5,284 bases of DNA from JAAYCI01 sp964472465 (GCA_964472465.1 CAYYLW010000168.1:1-5284); one strand, 5' to 3'; positions 1-5,185 are shown, counted from the first letter of the stretch. Translations and numbers: made by a program. The notes: generated by a model not told the origin, from the letters alone.

Positions 1-971
1 TCCAGCACCAGGGCCATATGGTCCTGCCGCTGCTGCATGTCCCGCAGCAAAATATCGGCGCGTACCGTCTCCGGCACAAAATGGGCCGGGCGCAGCAACT
101 CCCGTACCGAGGGGGGCTTTCCATTCTCATGCAAACTAAGCAGGTAGGTGCGGGAATTCAGCACCCCCAGCATGTCGTCGTAGCTGTTGTCATACACCGG
201 GAAACGGGATTGCCCGCTGCCGCGAATCAGCGCCAGCACCTCCCCGGGGCCCGCGTCAGCCTCCACCGCCACCACGTCCACCCGGTGGGTCATCACGTCT
301 CTGGCCAGGGTGCCCCGCAGCTCAAACACGTTTTCTATCATCTCTTTTTCTTCTTGCTCAATGGTGCCGCTCTCGCTGCCGGCATCCATCATCATCCGTA
401 TCTCATCCTCGGTAACGGCCACCTCCTGCCGCTCGCTGCGTATGCCAAACAGCCGCAGCACCGCCCGCGCCGAAACCGACAAGAGCCAGATGATGGGTTT
501 CATCACCAGCGCCAGGGCCGATACCACCGGTGCGGTGGCCCGCGCCACTTGGTAGGGCTTGTGCAGGGCAAGCTGCTTTGGCACCAGCTCCCCCAGCACC
601 AGGGTGAAATAGGACAAAATGAGGGTGATGAGCACGATGCTGACCGCGCGCAGAACGGGGAAGGCACTTTCCGCCAGAGAAAAGTTGTGGCGCGCCCACT
701 CCGCCAAGGGGGTGGCAAAATTATCGGCGGCAAAGGCGCTGGCCAGCAAGCTGGCCAGGGTAATGCCAATTTGAATGGCCGATAAAAAGCCCGAGGGGCT
801 CTCTGCCAGCTTTAAAATGCGCGGCGCGTGCTTGTCCCCCTCTTCGGCCATATGCCGCAGCCGGGTGGGGTTAAGTTGCAGTAGGGCAATCTCGCTGGCG
901 GCAAAAAAGGCGTTCAGCAAAATGAGAACAAGCTGCAAAATCAAAATCAGGGCCAAATTCTGGGCTGTCAA
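1..971 (-). CDS. CNNM/CBS-domain (HlyC/CorC-type) membrane protein, 3' end cut by the window
   Basis: I translated this by hand from the minus strand; 323 codons are visible and the frame is still open at base 1. The order is DUF21/CNNM membrane domain (about residues 1-175), acidic linker, then the CBS pair. Family landmarks are NAFFAASEIAL near residue 20, LGELVPK at 126-132, the linker segment SGTIEQEEKEMIENVFELRG at 201-220, RDVMTHR at 224-230 opening the first CBS motif, and RFPVYD at 256-261. A second CBS motif begins near 298. The family usually has about 430 residues with a C-terminal CorC_HlyC domain, so roughly 100 residues lie outside. Start: TTG at 971, 8 nt after a perfect AGGAGG (985-980), with an in-frame TAG just upstream at 986-984, so no longer start is possible. 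Bacterial relatives such as B. subtilis MpfA are linked to Mg2+ export, and the name hemolysin is historical. The family is certain, the transported ion is inference. A structured leader with a terminator lies immediately upstream. Confidence 0.93.
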   Translation of the reverse strand, partial: MTAQNLALILILQLVLILLNAFFAASEIALLQLNPTRLRHMAEEGDKHAPRILKLAESPSGFLSAIQIGITLASLLASAFAADNFATPLAEWARHNFSLAESAFPVLRAVSIVLITLILSYFTLVLGELVPKQLALHKPYQVARATAPVVSALALVMKPIIWLLSVSARAVLRLFGIRSERQEVAVTEDEIRMMMDAGSESGTIEQEEKEMIENVFELRGTLARDVMTHRVDVVAVEADAGPGEVLALIRGSGQSRFPVYDNSYDDMLGVLNSRTYLLSLHENGKPPSVRELLRPAHFVPETVRADILLRDMQQRQDHMALVL

Positions 972-1205
972 ATGCGGTTCCTCCTAGGATACTGTTGCAG
1001 AAAAAACAAAACAAGGCCCGGCCTCGCGCATCTAAGCGCAGGCCGTGCCTTGCAGAATATTCTGTTAGCGGCGGGCTGTCTACAACTGCCGTCGTCGTCC
1101 ATCTTGGTTTCGGCGTTCCTTTCCGTCTGGCCTGCGGGGCATTGCCCGGCAAAGCACCATACTCTCGCTTTTCTGCGCCTCGGCGGGGAAAAGCGGGTTT
1201 CAATA
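972..1205 (-). promoter_or_regulatory. Structured 5' leader (candidate attenuator/riboswitch) of the CNNM gene
   Basis: This is the stretch between the predicted transcription start (about 1205, 7 nt after the -10 box) and the TTG start of the CNNM gene. It has no convincing gene. It is rich in hairpins: an 8-bp stem CGCTTTTC/GAAAAGCG (about 1195-1165), a GGGC-AAT-GCCC hairpin (about 1147-1137), a GGC-GUU-GUA-GAC-GCC hairpin (about 1089-1073), and a perfect palindrome CAGAATATTCTG (1063-1052). It ends in a strong intrinsic terminator (1052-1001). CGCAGGCC (1136-1129) is exactly complementary to GGCCTGCG in the terminator's left arm (1044-1037), giving an 8-bp antiterminator candidate. Only 29 nt separate the U-tract from the CNNM start, too little for a separate downstream promoter. 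Expression of the gene from this promoter therefore needs readthrough. No known riboswitch class fits well; a stand-alone small RNA is the alternative. Confidence 0.6.
1001..1052 (-). terminator. Intrinsic terminator inside the CNNM leader
   Basis: On the minus strand the left arm (1052-1036) and right arm (1029-1012) pair over about 16 bp with one A/C mismatch and one bulged base. The loop is TTAGAT, and TTTTG then TTTTTT follows directly (1011-1001). It lies between the promoter at 1241-1212 and the CNNM start at 971. It could therefore end the upstream two-gene operon, attenuate the CNNM gene, or do both. Confidence 0.88.
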
Positions 1206-1211
1206 TACTGC

Positions 1212-1241
1212 ATTATACGGCAGGCCCCGGGGCCCTGTCAA
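1212..1241 (-). promoter_or_regulatory. Perfect-consensus sigma-A promoter, minus strand
   Basis: On the minus strand TTGACA (1241-1236) and TATAAT (1217-1212) are separated by 18 bp, so both hexamers match consensus at all six positions. The promoter lies inside the last codons of the upstream 158-aa gene, whose TAA stop (1215-1213) is part of the -10 box. The predicted start near 1205 leads into the structured leader of the CNNM gene. Confidence 0.85.
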
Positions 1242-1689
1242 GCGGCGGTGGGGCGGTGGGCTGTGCGCCCAGTTTCTGTTCAAAGAATTGGTCCAGCAGT
1301 TCTTTTGGTACAATGGGCTCCCGCTGGCCAAAGGCCTCGCGCACAAACTGCACGCTAAAGGCGGCGGGCTGCTCGGCGTAAAACACAAGCTGGTACAGGG
1401 TATCTAACACCTGCTGGCTGGGGCGGTGCTCCTGCAAATGAAACAGCCAGCCATCGCCATGTTGTGTGAAGGAATAGCGGAAAACATCCTCCTGCGCCGG
1501 GGTCAATAGCAACCCCCGGCAATCGGTGGCCGTTCTGCCCGGCGCGGTATAGTCCATCTGCATGCCCGGTTTTTGCCGCCGGGCCTTTTTGTTTTTTTCC
1601 ATCAGCCAGCCAGTGGCAAACACCAGGCCCACCAGCAGCAGCACAGCCAGCAGCAGCCGCGGCACCCCGGCCAAACTCTCCCACGGCAT
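1213..1689 (-). CDS. Single-pass membrane protein of unknown function, 158 aa
   Basis: I do not recognise a family. One hydrophobic segment at residues 9-30 (RLLLAVLLLVGLVFATGWLM) is followed by a very basic stretch EKNKKARRQK at 31-40. By the positive-inside rule this gives N-out/C-in, a small protein anchored with a cytoplasmic soluble part of about 120 residues. That part looks folded (residues 60-140, mixed aromatic and hydrophobic), and the last 18 residues are Pro/Ala-rich. Start: the ATG at 1689 shares its A with the TGA stop of the SGNH gene (TGATG), with AGGTGA (1702-1697) 7 nt upstream, so the two genes are probably translationally coupled. A GTG one codon earlier (1692) is an alternative start. 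The 3' end overlaps the CNNM promoter. The coupling suggests it works with the SGNH hydrolase, which is inference only. Confidence 0.75.
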   Translation of the reverse strand: MPWESLAGVPRLLLAVLLLVGLVFATGWLMEKNKKARRQKPGMQMDYTAPGRTATDCRGLLLTPAQEDVFRYSFTQHGDGWLFHLQEHRPSQQVLDTLYQLVFYAEQPAAFSVQFVREAFGQREPIVPKELLDQFFEQKLGAQPTAPPPLDRAPGPAV

Positions 1690-3080
1690 CACACGGTCAC
1701 CTGGGCCACTTCCCCCGCGGGCGGCACGCCTGGGTCTGGCGCCACGGGGGCGGGCGGCACCTCCGGCGGTGGCGTTGGGGTGGGGGTGGTAACGGGCGGC
1801 GTAGGCGTGGGCGTAGTAACGGGGGGCGTAGGCGTGGGCGTGGTGACAGGCGGCGGGGGCGTAGGGGTGGTGACGGGTGGGGTAGGTGTAGGGGTGGGCG
1901 TGGGGGTTGGGGTGGGCTGCGGCGGAACCGGCTCCGGCGGAATTGACACAGAGGAAACCACGCTGGAGGACAAAGCGGGCGCAGCCTCGCTGGACGAAGA
2001 GACAACCGGGGCGGGTGTTTGAATGTGCACCGGCACCGTTTTGAGCGGTTTTGGGCGGGTATCGTCTGTAATATAGCTGTGGGTGCGGAAATACTCGATG
2101 AGGTCTTGGGCGGCCTGGCGGGTGATATGGATACCGTCTTTTTCCAGCATGCCGCTACGCGCATAGCCGGTTTGCTGGTCTTTCATCGCCTCGCTCCAGT
2201 TGAGGAATTTGCAGTCCTCCTCCTGGGCCAGTTCTACCAGCGCACGGTTATACACATCTATCTCACTTTGGGAAAGCTGGGACGCCTGGTGCTGCTGCGC
2301 AATGGGCGGTACAGCCGCAATGATGATGTCTGCATAGGGGTATTGCTCCCGAATCAGGCCAATAAAAGTCTGATAGGACTCGATGAAATTTTCCACGGAG
2401 GTATAGCCCACATTGTTTGTGCCAAAGGTGATGACCACCCGCCTGGGCTGCACAATGGCCACACTTTTTGCCATGGTAACGTTGTTGTAGCCCTGGAAGA
2501 TGATGTTGTTGTTCTGCACGGCGCCCTGGATGGCCTGCCCCACAACACCAATGCCGTTTTGCAAGGTGATGCCGGTATCGCTGCTAAACTCCGCCAGGCG
2601 CACGGTGTTGGAATCTCCCAAAAACAGGGTTTCCTCCACATATTCGTCGCCCGCGTCCTCGGTTTCGGCCAGGATGGTGCCGGCATACTCCTCTTGTGGC
2701 AAAGAGTTTTGGGTTTTGTCGTAGCTGGCATCCCCCACAATCACCGGGGCCCTAGAGCTACTGGAAGAAACCACTGCCGGTGGGGTTTGCTGGCAGCCTG
2801 GCAAAATGAGCGCCAGGCCAATCAGCGTTACCAGCAGCACAATGCCCCCGGCCAGTGCCGAAAGCAGCGCCACCATCTTTTTGTCCAGCACCCCGCTGGA
2901 CGTATACAAAAAAGAAAACGCGCGGGCTTTGGGGGCGGGCGCGGGCGCGGGCCCAGCGGCCTTGTACCGGCCGGCAGGGGGGGGAGAAGCCACGGCATCC
3001 CTGCGGGCAGAAGCGCCGGAAGGCGAGGGCTTGCGGGGCGGTTTCTCCCCGCTGGATTTACCCATTTTTTCAAATTGCAC
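1689..3080 (-). CDS. Membrane-anchored SGNH/GDSL-type hydrolase with Pro/Thr-rich tail
   Basis: With a GTG start at 3080 the protein has 463 residues. AGAGG at 3094-3090 lies 9 nt upstream, whereas the ATG at 3065 and the TTG at 3191 lack a ribosome binding site. Order: a basic, Pro/Ala-rich cytoplasmic segment (1-68), a hydrophobic membrane helix (about 69-94) ending in LPGC, a Ser-rich linker, an SGNH domain (about 146-336), then a Ser/Val-rich and Pro/Thr-repeat tail (from about 355). Catalytic landmarks are LFLGDSNTVRL (nucleophile Ser157), TFGTNNVGY (block III Asn222) and KDGIHIT (block V Asp315 and His318), a complete set. The substrate cannot be read from sequence. Extracytoplasmic SGNH enzymes often remove or transfer acyl groups on wall or surface glycans. 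The Pro/Thr tail resembles a wall-spanning stalk, yet it is at the C-terminus and has no LPXTG sorting signal. First gene of a coupled pair. Confidence 0.88.
   Translation of the reverse strand: MQFEKMGKSSGEKPPRKPSPSGASARRDAVASPPPAGRYKAAGPAPAPAPKARAFSFLYTSSGVLDKKMVALLSALAGGIVLLVTLIGLALILPGCQQTPPAVVSSSSSRAPVIVGDASYDKTQNSLPQEEYAGTILAETEDAGDEYVEETLFLGDSNTVRLAEFSSDTGITLQNGIGVVGQAIQGAVQNNNIIFQGYNNVTMAKSVAIVQPRRVVITFGTNNVGYTSVENFIESYQTFIGLIREQYPYADIIIAAVPPIAQQHQASQLSQSEIDVYNRALVELAQEEDCKFLNWSEAMKDQQTGYARSGMLEKDGIHITRQAAQDLIEYFRTHSYITDDTRPKPLKTVPVHIQTPAPVVSSSSEAAPALSSSVVSSVSIPPEPVPPQPTPTPTPTPTPTPPVTTPTPPPPVTTPTPTPPVTTPTPTPPVTTPTPTPPPEVPPAPVAPDPGVPPAGEVAQVTV
1770..1913 (-). repeat. Pro/Thr-encoding tandem repeats: (TP)6 plus four 27-bp units
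   Basis: Inside the SGNH hydrolase gene, 1913-1878 encodes six TP dipeptides. Then 1877-1770 encodes four 9-residue units of the form PVTTPTPTP (the first has a Pro substitution), each exactly 27 bp. The two central units (1850-1824 and 1823-1797) differ at about 4 of 27 positions by eye. On the plus strand this appears as a G-rich run with very few C or A bases. Confidence 0.9.
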
Positions 3081-3162
3081 AGCAAAATACCTCTGATATG
3101 CCGCAAAACCAGCGGCAGACTGATGGTGCTGGCGGTAACTAGCCACCACCGTTTTTATGTGC

Positions 3163-3189
3163 GGGCAAGGGCCTGGCGGCCCTGTGCCC
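3163..3189. other. Long GC-rich inverted repeat in the SGNH leader region
   Basis: GGGCA (3163-3167) plus AGGGCC (3168-3173) pair with GGCCCT (3178-3183) plus TGCCC (3185-3189). That makes 11 bp with one bulged G and a four-base loop. There is no U-tract 3' of it on either strand: A-run on plus; on minus the T-run is on the 5' side. It is therefore probably not a terminator. On the minus strand it would lie in the 5' leader of the SGNH mRNA if that begins near 3391. Confidence 0.5.
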
Positions 3190-3251
3190 AAAAAACTATG
3201 GAAAGATTGCGCACGGAAACCTTAGGCACGGCCATACGCCCAAACACAGGC

Positions 3252-3281
3252 AAACGGGCGCCAGGGTGGCACCCCGTTTTT
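3252..3281 (+). terminator. Terminator-like hairpin in the divergent intergenic region
   Basis: AAACGGG (3252-3258) pairs perfectly with CCCGTTT (3273-3279). An inner GCC/GGC pair (3260-3262 with 3268-3270) and loop AGGGT complete the stem, and the T-run continues to 3281. The U-tract favours the plus strand. No plus-strand gene ends upstream, so it may stop antisense transcription from the SGNH gene or an unrecognised short transcript. On the minus strand it would be a stem in the SGNH leader. Confidence 0.5.
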
Positions 3282-3338
3282 CGCGCCATTTTTCCCGCCA
3301 AAGCGGTATAATAAAAACACCGCCGCCTGGGCACACTC

Positions 3339-3368
3339 TTGCGGCACACGGCCTTTTCTTGCTATGAT
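3339..3368 (+). promoter_or_regulatory. Candidate extended -10 promoter for the VTT-domain gene
   Basis: TTGCGG (3339-3344), an 18-bp spacer, then TATGAT (3363-3368) preceded by TGC, an extended -10 element. The -35 matches consensus at three positions only. The predicted start near 3375 would give a leader of about 140 nt before the ATG at 3516. A consensus TATAAT at 3307-3312 is a second candidate but has no recognisable -35. Confidence 0.45.
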
Positions 3369-3397
3369 AGCGGCACATAGGCCTGCCAATGCAAAAC

Positions 3398-3426
3398 ATT
3401 ATACCGCCAATTGCGCCATAAGTCCA
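3398..3426 (-). promoter_or_regulatory. Candidate promoter for the SGNH operon, minus strand
   Basis: On the minus strand TGGACT (3426-3421, four of six consensus positions) and TATAAT (3403-3398, all six) are separated by 17 bp. The predicted start near 3391 gives a leader of about 310 nt before the GTG at 3080. That leader contains the hairpins at 3252-3281 and 3163-3189. It overlaps the region just downstream of the plus-strand promoter candidate, so the two would be divergent. Confidence 0.45.
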
Positions 3427-3515
3427 GGGTGAAGCCCTGCGCGGCATATTTTCGTTACAATAGAGAAGGGCCTTCCCCTGGGCTTTTTCCACCATTTTTT
3501 ACACAGGACGGCAAC

Positions 3516-4232
3516 ATGAAAGAAATATTACGCAAAAACAAAAAAACTATTCTGTTTGGCGCGCTGTTTGTGGGGGCGATGGCCTTGGTTACCGTGCTGG
3601 CCTGGCCCTACATCAAAAGCCTGGCCAGCCCCGCCACCCAGGAAAAATTGCGCGAGACTGTAACCGCCATGGGCCCCTGGGGGGTGCTGGCGCTGTTTGG
3701 CTTGCAGGTGCTGCAAATTGTGGTGGCCTTTATCCCCGGCGAGCCGGTGGAGATTTTGGCCGGGGTGATGTACGGCGGCGTTGGCGGCACGGCCATTTGT
3801 ATCGCGGGCTGTGTTTTGGCCTCCTCCATGGTATTCTGGATTACCCGGCGCTTTGGAAAACCCCTGGTACAAAAGCTGTTCTCCCAAAAAAAGCTGGATG
3901 AATTTACCTTCCTGCAAGAATCCAAAAAGCAAGACATGGCGGTGTTCATTCTGTTTTTGTTGCCCGGCACCCCCAAAGACCTGCTCACCTATCTGGTGGG
4001 GCTTAGCCGTATGCGCCTTTCGCGGTTTTTGCTGCTGTCCAACCTCGCGCGCATTCCCTCGCTGGTGTCCTCCACCTTTTTGGGGCAGGCCGCCAGCCAG
4101 GGGCGCTGGCTTACCGTGGGCATCATCTTTGCGGTTACGGCCGTGCTGGGCATTGCGGGCATTTTGCTGAAAGACCGCGTGATGAACGCCGCCAAAGCCT
4201 GGAGCGCCCGCCACCACGAGGGGCGGAAATAG
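3516..4232 (+). CDS. VTT/TVP38-TMEM64 family (SNARE-associated, DedA superfamily) membrane protein
   Basis: This 238-residue protein starts at an ATG 7 nt after AGGA (3505-3508). Longer in-frame starts lack a ribosome binding site and run into the promoter region. Hydrophobic segments are seen at about 11-33, 53-74, 80-110, 140-165, 171-190 and 198-218. Family marks are FIPGEPVEILAGVMYG (72-87), the second half-repeat LLPGTPKDLLTYLVG (148-162) and NLARIPSLVSSTFLG (176-190). The two Pro-Gly segments match the re-entrant loops of the DedA/VTT fold. The basic tail is probably cytoplasmic. Some DedA-superfamily members flip undecaprenyl phosphate; for the TVP38 branch the substrate is not established, so transport of a lipid or other solute is inference. 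It shares direction with the HPr-like/mgsA pair, but 122 nt and a promoter candidate separate them. Confidence 0.9.
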   Translation: MKEILRKNKKTILFGALFVGAMALVTVLAWPYIKSLASPATQEKLRETVTAMGPWGVLALFGLQVLQIVVAFIPGEPVEILAGVMYGGVGGTAICIAGCVLASSMVFWITRRFGKPLVQKLFSQKKLDEFTFLQESKKQDMAVFILFLLPGTPKDLLTYLVGLSRMRLSRFLLLSNLARIPSLVSSTFLGQAASQGRWLTVGIIFAVTAVLGIAGILLKDRVMNAAKAWSARHHEGRK

Positions 4233-4257
4233 CCAGGCGGAAAATGTTTACCATTCT

Positions 4258-4290
4258 TTTACACCATGGGCATGCGCCATGTGGTATACT
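4258..4290 (+). promoter_or_regulatory. Extended -10 promoter for the HPr-like/mgsA unit, with a dyad in the spacer
   Basis: TATACT (4285-4290) is preceded by TGG, an extended -10 element. TTTACA (4258-4263) resembles a -35 but sits 21 bp away, longer than normal, so the extended -10 may carry most of the strength. The spacer holds an imperfect 17-bp dyad (4265-4281, arms CATGG/CCATG), a plausible operator. The start near 4297 leaves a leader of about 58 nt that contains a small CCGGG/CCCGG hairpin. Confidence 0.55.
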
Positions 4291-4354
4291 AAAGAAAACA
4301 CCGGGTGGTTTTCTGCCGCCCGGCAAACCCTACGGGGAAAGGGGCTTTGAGACT

Positions 4355-4594
4355 GTGAAAAACGTGTACATCTCTCTTCCCAGCGCCGCCCAGGTGCAGG
4401 CCTTTGCCGAAACACTCACCAAGCTGGACGGGGATTTCGACCTGATTTCGGGGCGGTATATCCTGGACGCGCGAAGCATGATGGGAATTTTTTCGCTGGA
4501 TTTGCAAAAGCCGCTGCAACTTCGCATCAACCAAGAAAGCGACGCCACCATGCAGGCTTTAACGCCCTTTATCATAGATGCGCCGCAGGCATAG
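4355..4594 (+). CDS. HPr-like (Crh-like) protein lacking the phosphocarrier histidine
   Basis: With a GTG start at 4355 (AGGGG at 4340-4344, 10 nt upstream) the protein has 79 residues, close to HPr/Crh (85-88). The N-terminal part begins KNVYISLPSA, and the segment DARSMMGIFSLDL (38-50) matches the HPr Ser46 region (KSIMGVMSLG in B. subtilis), placing the regulatory serine at Ser41. Aligned without gaps between K23 and S41, the HPr His15 position is Ser10, and Arg17 and Pro18 are Ala12 and Gln13. It therefore cannot carry PTS phosphate in the usual way. This is the arrangement of B. subtilis Crh, which has Gln at position 15 and keeps Ser46. An upstream in-frame ATG at 4244 would give 116 residues but crosses the promoter and has no ribosome binding site. 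It lies 18 nt before mgsA. Family call is strong; role as a regulator of MgsA is inference. Confidence 0.85.
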   Translation: MKNVYISLPSAAQVQAFAETLTKLDGDFDLISGRYILDARSMMGIFSLDLQKPLQLRINQESDATMQALTPFIIDAPQA

Positions 4595-4612
4595 AATACG
4601 GGAGGACGCCCA

Positions 4613-5083
4613 ATGGCAACCGAATATGTAACCTTGACGATTGGAAGACAAAAAAACATTGCGCTGATTGCGCATGACGGCAAAAAGCAAGAACTGCTGG
4701 ACTGGTGCGAGTGGAACAAGAAAATTTTGCAATCTCATTTTCTGTGTGGCACCGGCACCACCGCCCGCATGATTACCGACCGCACCGGCCTGCCCGTACG
4801 CGGCTACAACAGCGGCCCGCTGGGGGGAGACCAACAAATTGGCGCCAAAATTGTGGAGGGGCTGATTGATTTCATCGTCTTTTTCTCCGACCCTCTCACG
4901 GCCCAGCCGCACGACCCCGACGTGAAAGCCCTGTTGCGCATTGCGCTGGTGTATGATATCCCCATCGCCACCAACCGCGCCTCGGCCGATTTTATGATTA
5001 CCTCGGCGCTGATGAACGAAGAATACCAGCATGAGGTGGAAAATTTCCACCAGACCGTGGTGAACCGCGCCGAGAGCTTGTAG
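4613..5083 (+). CDS. mgsA: Methylglyoxal synthase
   Basis: This 156-residue protein is close to full family length (about 150). It converts dihydroxyacetone phosphate to methylglyoxal and phosphate (EC 4.2.3.3), a cytoplasmic bypass of lower glycolysis used when sugar phosphates accumulate and phosphate is low. Active-site landmarks are ALIAHDGKK (His21, Asp22), the phosphate-binding CGTGTTA (45-51), SGPLGGDQQIGA with the catalytic Asp73 (E. coli Asp71), FFSDPLTAQPHDPDVKAL with Asp93, His100 and Asp103 (E. coli Asp91, His98, Asp101), and PIATNRASADF (117-127). All expected residues are present. GGAGGA (4601-4606) lies 6 nt before the ATG. It is co-directional with the HPr-like gene and a terminator follows, so the two genes form a compact unit. 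Confidence 0.97.
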   Translation: MATEYVTLTIGRQKNIALIAHDGKKQELLDWCEWNKKILQSHFLCGTGTTARMITDRTGLPVRGYNSGPLGGDQQIGAKIVEGLIDFIVFFSDPLTAQPHDPDVKALLRIALVYDIPIATNRASADFMITSALMNEEYQHEVENFHQTVVNRAESL

Positions 5084-5154
5084 CCATTGGGTGCGCCCCT
5101 CTGGGCATAGCGGCAGGTTTCCTCCGGCCCTTGTGCCTTTTGCCAGCCTTTGCA

Positions 5155-5185
5155 AGCCCCCAGCCTTGACGGCGGGGGCTCTTTT
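5155..5185 (+). terminator. Intrinsic terminator after mgsA
   Basis: AGCCCCC (5155-5161) pairs with GGGGGCT (5174-5180), with an inner GCC/GGC pair around the loop TTGAC. TTTT follows at 5182-5185. It lies 71 nt after the mgsA stop. Confidence 0.85.

Noticed and set aside
18..785. 255-codon open frame on the plus strand
   Set aside because: Antisense to the CNNM gene, which is supported by conserved motifs throughout; the product is His/Gln/Arg-rich and unlike any family I know.
1090..1185. Partial resemblance of the CNNM leader to the lysine riboswitch core (GAGGCGC, AGAGTA, GAAAGG and CGCCGAA segments in order)
   Set aside because: The closing P1 helix and the P4/P5 portions are missing and the spacing before CGCCGAA is shorter than in known members. 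The downstream gene is not a lysine gene. A covariance-model search would settle it.
1090..1200. M-box, yybP-ykoY (Mn2+), c-di-AMP, cobalamin, T-box and 6S RNA as identities for the CNNM leader
   Set aside because: None of the conserved core sequences I know for these classes can be found in the leader, and no long closing stem typical of 6S RNA forms.
1573..2022. Gly/Val repeat protein (GVGVVTGG units) on the plus strand
   Set aside because: It is the opposite-strand reading of the Pro/Thr repeats of the SGNH gene, so the repeats are inherited from the real gene.
2019..3311. 430-codon open frame on the plus strand
   Set aside because: It is exactly antisense to the SGNH hydrolase, whose catalytic motifs are complete. 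The product is His/Arg/Gly-rich without recognisable motifs and has no ribosome binding site.
3461..3486. Terminator-like hairpin just before the VTT gene (AAGGGCC with GGGCTTT)
   Set aside because: The stem needs two G-U pairs and a register shift with only three strong pairs; too weak to report as a terminator.
3196..3495. 99-codon open frame on the minus strand in the divergent intergenic region
   Set aside because: It runs through candidate promoters on both strands and a terminator hairpin, has no ribosome binding site, and its product shows no recognisable features.
4559..5155. 198-codon open frame on the minus strand
   Set aside because: Antisense to mgsA and crosses its ribosome binding site and downstream region. 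It is a GC-rich shadow.
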